Assembly (NCBI RefSeq): GCF_901709675.1
Contig: NC_051099.1
Span: 8,244,001 to 8,308,000 of the forward strand
Length of the DNA stretch: 64,000 nt
Source of the DNA: Syngnathus acus
Taxonomy: Eukaryota > Chordata > Actinopteri > Syngnathiformes > Syngnathidae
Direction of reading: 5' to 3'
Part shown: positions 51,492 through 62,500 of the stretch, piece by piece
Numbering within the stretch: the stretch's first letter is position 1
How the letters are laid out: every line of letters begins with the position of its first letter
The notes under the pieces: generated by a model
What the model was told of the DNA's origin: nothing
What the model saw: the letters and a program-made list of their open reading frames with translations, nothing else
The model's database searches: none
Made by a program: the position numbers and the translations under genes

Positions 51492-52665
51492 TAATTTCTT
51501 TTGGTTCTAGATTATGTAATTTTACTGACCATTGTTTGCAGACAGAAGAAAATTGTAAGCATGTGACTTTATTCTTCAAAACCTAAAATCAGAGCACAGC
51601 ACGGCAAATCACAGAGAGAGCGATCGAATGGAAATTAGAAACGATAACTGGGTTTACTTCAAGTGACAGAGTACCGGTAGTTGTTCCTATGTGCATTATA
51701 GGCATCAGACAAAAGTAGACCTGTTAGGTTTTGTTTTGTTTACCATTCTGGAAAATGTCATTCAAGGTGACTTATAGGTAGCATTGACTTTCATTTTTTT
51801 TTTCATAAATGAATATTGTGATATTGTTTAGATGCACTTTGATATTCACTTAGTTCTGTATTACTGTCATGGAGTACAGCGATTGTATCATACTGAGGCT
51901 AACCCTTCTGATTTCCCAAGCTAATGACATTTAATCAATTTACTGGCAAACTGTTTCATGAATCCATTTAGGTCAGGATGAGTAATAACAGAATGGAGAC
52001 AGTAGATTTAATTTGAAGAAGTTTGGGACAAGGTTAAGTGAAGAGGGGAAAAAAAGCAGGTGAATGAAAATAATTATAATAATAAAATAAAGGTCCAGGA
52101 GCAGAATATTTTAGTAATCCATCCATTAGGATAATGTGCATGCAAAAAATACTCAAAAACAGAGATCTCACTTCTGAATGAAAGCAGCTTAAACTGTACG
52201 CAACTGGATGCACAATTGAGATCAACATTCATTTTCTTTGAATCAAGTCAAAAGATCAAATGATTTACACAATTCCACAAAATGCGTACAAGTATGATCA
52301 TAAAAATAAGTGATTGTGCTTTTCTAACCCAAAGTAGAACAAACCATACAAGGACGCAAGATGTACATCACTAAGAAAACATTAACACTGTCACATAAAA
52401 TTTCAATTTGAAGCACTTCTGTGGCAGTTAACAATTTACAAGCTGTCTGGAGATGACACAAGCTTTTTTTTAGAATACACAAGTAACGCTCATTATGAAG
52501 AATAGTTTTGTAGACAATCACATCAGCCATAACGTGCGCATTTATCTTACATCATCGGCTGAGCCTTTTGTTCAGGTCAGCCAGAATAAAGTCCACAGAC
52601 ATAAACATGAACACTTTTTTTTTCAAACCAACACTGAGTGAGAAATTCAATATAGAAAAACAGCA

Positions 52666-52671
52666 TTTATT
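52666..52671 (-). promoter_or_regulatory. robo1: Candidate robo1 polyadenylation signal (distal)
   Basis: AATAAA on the minus strand, downstream of both possible robo1 stop codons. Not distinguishable from chance by sequence alone. Confidence 0.35.
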
Positions 52672-52710
52672 GTGCAGTAATTTACTAGTTGTGTTTGTTG
52701 TTTTAGTTTT

Positions 52711-52804
52711 GCCCACACCACCGACCCCAAGTCGTTCAGTGAGGCAGCTGTCGGAGCAGCTGTTATGGTGTCATCAAAAGGCTTCTCAGCTTCTCAGGAA
52801 CTAG
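52711..52804 (+). CDS. Possible alternative last exon of robo2 (uncertain)
   Basis: A T-rich tract ends GTTTTAG at 52710, and a phase-1 join from the donor at 45733 gives LPTPPTPSRSVRQLSEQ and ends at TAG 52802-52804. The peptide is proline- and serine-containing but has no certain Robo match. Another frame contains SF-AAVGAAVMVSSKG, loosely like a SSKG stretch in the ROBO2 C-terminus. It overlaps a better acceptor on the other strand, so this may be chance. Confidence 0.25.
52763..52800 (-). CDS. robo1: Possible alternative last exon of robo1 (uncertain)
   Basis: On the minus strand a long pyrimidine tract (TTTGTTTTGTTCTCTCTTTT) leads to CCTAG before 52800. Joined in phase 1 from a donor at 53372 (CAG|GTACCA), it adds VPEKLRSLLMTP and a TAA at 52763-52765. 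The acceptor is excellent but the short peptide has no recognised homologue. Confidence 0.3.
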
Positions 52805-52903
52805 GAAAAGAGAGAACAAAACAAAGTGTGTTGCTAGACAAAATGTTTAACTCAATACTAGTTGTTATTAATTTATACTCCATTTATCTGGCACTTAGAA
52901 TCC

Positions 52904-52909
52904 TTTATT
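52904..52909 (-). promoter_or_regulatory. robo1: Candidate robo1 polyadenylation signal (proximal)
   Basis: AATAAA on the minus strand, 420 bases after the robo1 stop at 53329. If used, it would exclude the possible exon at 52763-52800. Confidence 0.4.
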
Positions 52910-52989
52910 TTCCCTCAAGAATCAGCAGTGTGCGTTTGGATGTTGACTTATTTGTTGTACTGGTCTAAATGTACAGAAATGTGCCTTCT

Positions 52990-53092
52990 AACCTGGTGTG
53001 CCTTATATCCCGTGCAGGCTAAACAATGGACATTTCCAAAAATACACCCGTTCATTGAGACTGGGCCCTTATAACTCACCTCACCTCTCTGC
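52990..53092 (-). mobile_element. Decayed MITE fragment in the robo1 3' region
   Basis: Blocks CTGGTGTGCCTTATAT, AATGGACATTTCCAAAAA, GTTCATTGAG and CCCTTATAAC appear in the same order as the reverse complement of the left end of the element at 11409. It lacks intact terminal repeats. Confidence 0.55.
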
Positions 53093-53328
53093 TAAATGTT
53101 TCTGTTATATCCTAATGTGTCTGTCTGTTTTGATTCCTGGCTTACCTCATCTACTACCGGAGACTCCATCTGTCCTCTGTGTTTGATCCTCGAGTCTTCA
53201 CAAAGTATAAAGCTGGATGCATTGCGGTCATCAGGCTCGTTTTCAGCTGGACCTGATGGTAAAGCGGTACGATTGTACAGACGAATGTCCCCACATTCTG
53301 ATGGGGGGGGGGAGCATTTTGAGGATGA

Positions 53329-53594
53329 CTAATCCATAGATGCGACATGCTGAAACACTTTCCATCTGGTACCTGAGTGTTGCTTGCTTTTGCCACCTTC
53401 ATTTCCGCTTGGTTGAATCTTGTCAATGACCTGGCTCTCTCCCTCCTCAAATGGAGCCTCTCTGACCCGGTGAGTCCCGGTGCTGCCTCTTCGGCCTCGG
53501 GTTTCTCCAGATCCCATCCGGGGTAAGGTGGCCCCCCTTACTCTCGAGTCGCTATGGGACATTTGACTGGGGAAATTCAGAGGCATGAACGAAT
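53329..53594 (-). CDS. robo1: robo1 exon: C-terminal exon with stop
   Basis: Acceptor CCTCTCCAG, phase 1 entry. It encodes [28 protein letters not shown] and [10 protein letters not shown], ending [10 protein letters not shown] at TAG 53329-53331. A donor-like CAG|GTACCA lies at 53372. I see no CC3 DDLPPPP motif and little similarity to the mammalian ROBO1 C-terminus, so the end is the least certain part of the model. Confidence 0.8.
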
Positions 53595-56500
53595 CTGGAG
53601 AGGCAGGGGAGTAATGTAGAGCACAGGCAAATTAATTAGATCACATTTCCTGTATCAATTATTTTTCCGTGTTTTACCGTCATTGAAGACATCTTTGGGA
53701 TGGTAGCTTGGTGGCACACACTGGTTCTGCTTAAACCTTCTGGGCCTTTTCTGCATTATTGCAGGACTCATGTTGCTGTCTGTTGACATGGGACTGCTGG
53801 GCCGCTGATGTCGCTGCCCTGAGGTGTAATTTAAAAATTAGTTTGTGTGGTGCTAAGAATTTAAACACGCAATATCATTGAGCCATACTAAATAGTTTGT
53901 GGAGCTATTTATCTTATTTTTGAAATCTGACCCAAAATATGCTTGCTTGGGCTCCATAAAGTCACCTCACCTGACTCCTCTGGGTATCTGCACATACGCA
54001 CGCCTTCTGGCTGGCTGAAATCTCCATCCGTGAAGAAAGATCCTTCTGAGGTGCTGACAATGCTGGACCTGCCTGATGATAAGTTCTCCTCAGATGCAGA
54101 GCCCCAGCTGTTTACCATGGACCCTGTGACCGATCTATCCAGCTCCCCTGTGCTGGAGGCTGGGGTCTGTTCCAGCCTGTGGAAAAGCAGTTTGTGCGGG
54201 GAGTTATGAGGCAACTTTTGTTTGTGCTGTTGGTTTTTGTGCAGATGGTAGTGGTTTTCGGTAAGTGTTGTCTCGTCTTCCGCGTCATCGTCTTGTTCAT
54301 CACTTTCCATGTACAGGGGGTTGGAGCTGTCAAGAGATGGCAAGAGTGATTTGTAGCTTTTAAAAGCCAGTCACTGTACATTTTCTCTATAGTGGCAGAT
54401 TTTTTTCTTTATATTGGGTATCATAAAATGCACAGGTTGTGTTTAATCTCTATGTAATATTTGATTGTTTTGTTACCTGAGATGATTGTTTCCATCATGC
54501 ACACCATTGCTCATGATTCCGTGTGGATGTGTGGCAGTATGGCAACTATTAGACATGTCAGGGGGAGATGATGCTGCCCCTCTAATTGGTGGAATTGGGC
54601 AGCCTTCTGTTCTTTTCTCTGGATCATAGCTGGGGAAAAAAGACTCCTTACATGAGATGTTGACCAACAGAGTAAAAATTGAGTGTCACTCAATATGGGT
54701 GAATTTAGTGTAAATCAGTACAAAAAGACTGTCTGCCCATTAGCGGTTAACATTTTTGGTTGCAAAGTGAAAACAACTTTCCTCAATGTCTCTTAGTACA
54801 TCAGATTTTATTTGAATGCATCATTTTTGCACTCGTGCATCCGACGAAGAGATTTGTTAATAATGAAAATAGAAGTCCACCTCTTCTCCATGGGGAGACT
54901 GTACTCATCACCGTTCCAGGCAATAGCATGAGGAGGAGAAAGAGCATCTCCCCAGCTAACCGCAGTATGTTTTGGAGTCTTCATGGCCCGAGGTCCTTTC
55001 TTTTGGTTTTGACTTCCTGAGAAATTAGTAGAAGAGTCAAAGAGTGCACCTTTTGGCTTGATTTGTTTCAAAGCGGTATAGCCCTGAGCGTTCGTTACCT
55101 GAGGTGCTGTTGCTACCCCTGTCTGAGCTGTGATGCGAGCCTCCCATACTGTGATCTTGGTTATGGTTGTAGGGGCTGCTTTTGTGATGTACTAAGCCTT
55201 CATTTCCTTCTAGATGATCTGAACAAAGAGGAGTGTTAAAACGTGGTGTTAATTTTATTCTCTCTGTCAAATTTGATCCTACTTTACCTTTATTTCGAAC
55301 GTTTTGCTCTATGATGTTGTATTGCATCTGTGTGGCCATCTCTTTTGGTAGTGGAGGAGGATTTGGTGGCTGATTCCAGCAGGGCATGTTCATAGACTCC
55401 GATGGATGAGTCTTGTTTTTAATATTGGCCTGAATAAGTTGGGTGGTAGCATAGGGGATCGGTTCATAGCCATCTGAGGAATCTCCTCCTGGACTTGCAT
55501 AGCACAGGTTGGAATTGTTGAATGTCTTGATTTCATTGAGCTTGTTGCTGAGGTTGACATCCGTATAAAAAGTTGTCTCTGAGCCAAGCTGTCCCCCGTG
55601 TGTGTTGTCTGGGTGCTTTCCATAGTTGGCGATGCAATCGGCTAAATAGGACATATAACAGCAGCAATAATAGAAATGAAAACACAGTTGTTCCCAGTTG
55701 TTATGATTGATGACACAAAGCACGTCAGAGACCCGACACTCACTAACCTGGTCGGCTGTATGTTGTCATGTTACTGTCACTGGTGCCGTTACCGTTATTG
55801 CAGCAGTTGATGCTGCAGTCCTTATGATTGGCGCATGCATTCGGCCAATTATCCGGCAGCCACAACTGGTTCAGAGGTTCACCCATGCCGAGAAGGCCGG
55901 GCCTGCAACCCAGAGGGGCCATCACTCAAAACCTCCTTCTTTCATATCTTTAATGAGCATGACAACTTTTACAATAGGTAGACAACACCTCCTAGCGTTT
56001 CAACAATGCAGCTGCAATACAATTCCAAAAAGACTCAAAATACCACTTGCCTGCCAGCGCTGCACACAGATTCTCCTCTTTGATATGCAACTGAAAAATA
56101 AGGTGGAAAACATTTATTGTTGATGAGCTGTCACAAACAGGAAGTGCCAGAGGCAAAGAAGAAATACGACAGACAAGAAAAGTCAGGAGTTCATGCCAAC
56201 TTTTTTTAGGGCATGAAGTCTGACTTGGTCGCATTGGAGGGAAAAAATAAACAAATTGTTTAAACGCAATGTCTTAATGTCACAATTGATCTGAACATCT
56301 TAACAAGTGATACAATTGTATTGTTTTTACCTGTTGGTGTGAAGGTGAATGATGGCACTGAAGAGAAAGAAAAAAAGTTAATTAATTAACATGGTAAGAA
56401 GCAACAATAGCTACTCATCCCTTCATTTATCTGATGCTGTGTGCCCACCATATTGATGATGAGCTCTAAGTCAAAGATTTAAAAAGCACGCAATCAATCA

Positions 56501-59500
56501 TCAGTATCTATCTTAGGCATGTGAAAAGGTTAATCAGAGACTTGAGGGATAAGGGAAATTTAACACTGGAATTGCACTGAAGGTAATGGCAGGTTGACAG
56601 GTCTGTGTGTCCAAACACAGCAGTGAGAAAATGACGTTCGAGCATCGAAAGGTCAGCCTTCAAACGTCTGTGTTGCGTGCATGCGGCAGCTCTTAATTGT
56701 GTCTGAAGACTCAGTGCCAAAAGACAGATTAGAAAACATTATCCCCTCCTCTTTGACTGACTAATCACCAATTTGAAACGTGTTTTAATGTCATTAATAA
56801 AAATAGATATCGTGTTTAAACACAAGTCACCTCTAAAGGATGATTATTAGGCCAATTTCGTAGATCTCGCTTTCTGAAGCCTTGTATGTTCTATGTGGGT
56901 GTTAGTTTTTACTAATTATTGACCAATATTAAGTATTGATAAGGCCTTACTCTCTGATGATGCAACATCATTTGTTGAACGGTTCTTGTCTCCTGATAGG
57001 TGATTATTATGGAGGAACGTGATATGCACATTTATTTATCTAAATGTATCATCGACATAAAGATCACAGACCCTTGCGGATGCCGGTGTACGTGCTGCTG
57101 AGGCCACTTCTCTTCTTGCGGTGACGGTACAGCCACACACTGAAAATCATAAGAACGAACCAGCAGGTGGCGCCAATGCCTGCAATAAATGCTGGTTGCT
57201 TCACCACGTCTGAAATGTGTGACAATGTGTCCTTTTCCTCACTCAGATCCATCATCTGACCAGCAGAGTCTAGGAAACAAAAATACATTACACATGGGTC
57301 AAAATCTAGTAATGATGCTTCAGGTTGATGGTTATACAACACGGTGACTATTCTTTAGCATCTGCCAAACAGTTTTGAGGTTACTCTCGCTTCCTCCAGG
57401 TACTGAGTTCCCCGCCACACCTTACTTTTTTTTACTTTACAACAAAAACAAATCTCCTGTAAACGTACTTTATAATATGTTCCACACTGCCATACAAGTG
57501 TAATGGCTCGGAGCCAAATACTATTTACAATTCAGGACTCTTACCAAACTGAAAGAACATGACCTTGCTCTTGACCCCAGGTCCGGCACCATTGCTTGCC
57601 GCGACCTCTACACTGTAGCGAATCCCCGGTGCCAAACCGGGAACCAGTACAGAGAAGGTGTAGCTGTCGACAGATTGGTTCACGTGATAGCGACTCTCAT
57701 TACCCAGGCACCAGATCTGTCAAAAAAAAAAAGACACGGTGAGAAAGAGAAGATAACAGTGATTGCCTTAGGGACATCAGTGGTACCTCAAAGACACAGT
57801 TTAGACTTTAAATTGAATACACATGACTGTAAGCGTGACTTGAGGGGAGCAAAGGACAGATATTCTTTTCATACCTTGTACTCCTGAATGACTTGTGCCT
57901 CCTCGGGGACTGGAGGTGCTTTCCATGATACGAGGATTGCAGTACCATTGGTATCGCTCTTTGTTACAGTAACATCCTGAGGTGCTCGTCTTGGTGCTAC
58001 AAAAGAACAAATGTAGATATGTAAACACTAACCTGGCGATGATAGTGATAACAAAAATACACACCTATAATAATGAGTAAAACTAAAAATGAGCAATTCA
58101 CCTTCTTCCAACGTTCTGATCACCTTCACCTCACTGTCGGCTCCCTGGAATTCGTCAAAAAAGGGCCGCACTTTGAACTCATAGATGGCGCCTTTCTTGA
58201 GCTGACCGATCAACACTCCGTCCTTATGTGGGGCACGTACATCCAGGACAGTCCACTGGCCCTCAGGTTGACCGTGCTCAGCTGAGGGCCTGTACAACAG
58301 CTTGTAGCCTTGAATGTACACAGAGTGCTGCTCAACCTGGTGCAGAAAAAAACCCCATCAATGTCAATTTCACACCACAACAGAGACTCTATATAAGGAT
58401 CTCAGTCTATATTGAATACAATTAAAATAAAGCTTCCCTCCCATTTTATTTTTCATTCTGGAGAAGCCAATTAACCCTGAATGATGCTCACAAACGTAAC
58501 TATGGCAACTGACGTAACGTCCTGTACTTTTGCGCCATATTCTGACTGTCTGCTGTATGCACACTTGCTCCATTTTTGCTCCTCTTATTTATTATGTTAT
58601 TTGTTTATTTATTATTTATTCATCGCTCTTATTTATTCATCGTTTGTGCCTTTTTGTTTTTACTTTTTGTGTTGTTTACTTGTATGTATATTGTGTACTA
58701 TGTCTTGTCACCATGGGATAGTGGGAAACGTAATTTTGATCTCTTTGTGTGTCTTGACATGTGAAGAAATTGACAATAAAGCAGACTTTGACTTTTGACT
58801 TTGACTTTGAAGCAGCGCAACACTCAACTGCCCAACAACGATCCGTAAAAGGTAACCACTTGTAAACATTATGCTTAGTTCTCACAACAAAGGCTGTGTC
58901 AAAGTTACTTCAGTCTACTTACCATCCAGTTCACCCGGACCGCAGAGGACGACACAACCGTGGGAGTGTTTAGGTGGATCACCACATCCCCCAACTCCCT
59001 CTGGATGTGACTTGGGTCTGTTCCCTCAGCTGTATAAGTGCTGTCTTTTAGTCACAAAAAGAGACAAAAACACTGTGGTTATGTTCAAATGGGAACTAAA
59101 ATGTATATATTCCGAGAATGTTCCCACTGACCGAGCGTCCGGATTGAATCTGAAATGGTACTGGGGTCGCTGAGGCCGTAAGCGTTGACAGCTCTGATCA
59201 TAAAAAGGTAAACGGTGCCAGGTTTCAGGTTCTTCAGGACAAAAGTCTGCATCTGCACATGCTCGGCTAAGGTCACCCATCTGCTGCCTAAAGTATGACT
59301 GCAAAAGAAATGAAAACATAATATATTTAATGTTTTATAGATAATGTGTGGGAAATGTATTGTGAGGTGATACTGAAGATATTTTCGAGGCATCTCACCT
59401 GAATGCCTCTATTAGGTAAGATGTAGGCGTTGCACCACCATTGGGGTTGGCTTTCCATGAAAGAGTGACAGAAGTGGGGCTAACGTCAGTAATCTCTGGT

Positions 59501-62500
59501 TTCGTTGGGGCACCAGGCAGCATGGCGGGGCCTGAAGGTCCACTGGTCTGGACAATGACTCCAAACTCTGACATGTACAAAAATATACGTTCCGTTGCTA
59601 ACAAACTGGGTGAATTTGAGTTTTGCCGTATTTGTTTGTGACAAGGATATAGTATTGTGTTAAAATCCTTCATCTCACTGCTCCGAAATGGCGCAATATT
59701 AAAAAATCTATTGGTTTATAATTTTAAACTGTTTTCCATTTCTAATCCCGTCATACACCCTTAAGCAACATTTACATACCCTCTACTTGTAAATATGCTG
59801 TCCAGGAGGCCTCTCCATTGGGACTAGAAGCCACACAAGTATAGAAGCCGGTATCTCCAAGCTGAGGAATTAAATAAAAAATGTTTGCCACGGATAAGTG
59901 ATCATTATCAAATCAAATAATTGTGCCCCACTGTACCTTTGTGTAGCGAATCTCAAGTGAGCCGCTTTCTGCTATGGACAAACGTGTGTCCAGTGGTGAC
60001 AGCACGGCACCGTCCTTCTTCCAGTGTACCGACGGAGGTGGCATGCCAGCTGTATGGCAACTCAACACTGCTGTGCTGTCCACAGGAACCGTCTGATTGA
60101 CCGGGCCCTGTCTAATTACAGGGGGAGGTAATTCTGAGCCAGCTATAGGAAAGAGGAGAAAGCAAGGACATGGATGAAAATACACTTACCCATTGATCCC
60201 TAACACAATAAATATTGAGGTTAAGATTTTTACTTATTACACGCAACAGAAACTCCAAACTGGCATTTTATTTTTTTTGCACAAGTATATTAACCATTAA
60301 AAAAAAAAACACAAAACTGGTCGATTAATCCTTTTATTGTCCAACTGATAAAGATTCAATTCTGTGGATAATATAGCTACGCTATAATAGGAATTTGAAA
60401 ACTTCTAACTGATGTCCGAGCCATTCTGAGAGTGAAAACGCTGCCTCAAATTGAAAAAAACGATAAGATATGGAAGATATTTAGAGGAAAGTTGCTAAAG
60501 CGAGAGAACAATAGAAGGATGTGCAGCCAGTGGAGGAAAAAGAAATCAACTTCTCCCCTCCAGCAGAGCAACTAATCATTCGTTCGACAGTAGGTAGTGA
60601 TGGAGGTGGCTTCGAGCGCAGCCTTACTAAGATAACACAGCCCTCCCTCTTCACTTCCCATCTTCCATTTTAAAGCCCGGTGAAATGGGACAGGGCTTCT
60701 AAATAAATAAGACTAACCAAAAAAAGTTGATGGAAACATGCCTTTAAAACCGCCAGAGGTATTACCAGCTGGTTATTTCCATACAAATGTGGCCCTCCAA
60801 ATGGGGATGAAAGAGATGTAGCGGGATGGAGAGAGAGAGAAAGAGTAAAGTGCTAATAGATCACAGCAAAATGGGGGAAAAAAACCACCCTGTGTTTCTT
60901 GATTCGTATTACCTCAACCAGCTTTCATAGTGTAGATGCCTCATTTTCTTTTTAAAGCCATTGCAAGGGTGCTGACGAGTGAAAGCTGCAGTCTACCTCC
61001 AAACTAGCCAGTAAACCCTTGGGCAGTTTCTTTCATTAATTTTGAATATATACTGACAAAGGGACATGCTCATGTGAGCACGTGAGTCATTGAACAATGT
61101 TTAACCCTTTGATGCTGAATGCAAATCAGTAATGCGGCAGCCATGTGTATGTATTGTGATGGCTAAAAAATTATGGAGGTCGAAAGACCGGCTCTCGTCA
61201 CTCACAATCGGTAACCTCCAACAGTGCTTTGGTAATAACGCTGCCAGCAATATTGAGAGCCTGACAGCTGTACAGGCCGCCATCAGATTGTTGAACATCG
61301 GTGATGGTCAAACTGCCCATCTGGGAGACTGACACACGGCTGAAGGGCTGCGGTGCCGAGAATAAAAGACTCTGCAGGGAGAGTTCGAATAAACCCATGA
61401 GTTCATTTCAATCATCTTCTTTTGTGAAGAGACAGAAAGGCTGAAGGTCATTCTTACTTCACTGCCCTCCCTCTGCCAGAAGATAGCGGGCTGCGGGTTA
61501 CCCGTGGCCTCACACTGGAAGGTGACAGTCCTTCCTATTGCCGCCACCTGGTTTCTGGGGCGTAAGGCAAATGCTGGTCTCACTGCGGAATGACGACAAA
61601 CAGCTTAAAACACTATTTTCAAAAACGTGTGTGCAATATAAACTCTCAACCTTCCTCTGAACAGAGTTACACCGTAAGAGAGTATATAAGCATGGACATA
61701 CTGTTGCTGGCTGATGGTGGGTGAAGGATGGATGACAAACTTACCAGAGTTGACTATAAGGGGGAGAAAACACAGAAAATAACAATGTGATGAGTAATGG
61801 AGGCAGATGTAGTTCTAATCCTAGTCATGCAAGAGCTGTCACTTTGTTAAATGAGGAAGCACAATGGAATTAGAAAAATAGGTCACTGAAATGAAATAAC
61901 ATGTAAAAATGTATTTGGCTAAGAAGGTTTGGTGGCTGTAGCCATTGCATAACATTCACTTTTTGTTTTGTTTACATTTTGTGTTATAGTTTTAATCTCG
62001 TGAAGCACATTGTATAGGAAATAAAACTGCCTTGTTTTGCCTAGACTTTTTTTTAAATTACAGTCAAAATGTATTCAATTACAGCAGTAAATGGTTAGCT
62101 CATGCACATTTGTAACCCTAGAAGACAGGATTAGTTCTCTTCTCTGGCTTATAAGTAGTTGTCATAAATGTCAAGGATTTGGATTTAAAAAAAAGCCTTT
62201 TTGAGCTGCAGCAAGAGAATGTGTCAAGGGCATTAAATATTAAGGCGGACTGACCGTGAACAGTAAGCATAGCAGATGTTTCAGACTTGCCAACCATGTT
62301 CTCCACCACACATGTATAGGAACCCTCATCTGAAGAGGTCACTTGGCGAACAATCAAAGTGTGGTCTTCTAGGATTTCATATCTAAAAGAATGGAGGGAG
62401 GGGGGAGAGGTATTACTTGATGGAAGGGAGAGGTTGAACCATTGTGTTGTCATGTTCAAAAAAAAAAAAGGTGGGTGTAATTTACCTGCCCTTAGGTAGC

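Larger units (their letters stand above)
45750..53328. other. Interval between the two convergent robo stop codons
   Basis: About 7.6 kb holding the robo2 and robo1 3' UTRs, a TA-rich repeat, a (TG)n microsatellite, two MITE-like elements, an older repeat interrupted by one of them, and a decayed MITE fragment. A short exon-like stretch lies at 52711-52804. No independent gene was recognised. Confidence 0.8.

Noticed and set aside
57063-57071. Premature stop after GIRKGL in robo1
   Set aside because: The stop lies past the donor AAGG|GTCTGT; splicing continues to the conserved VPSFTFTPT exon.
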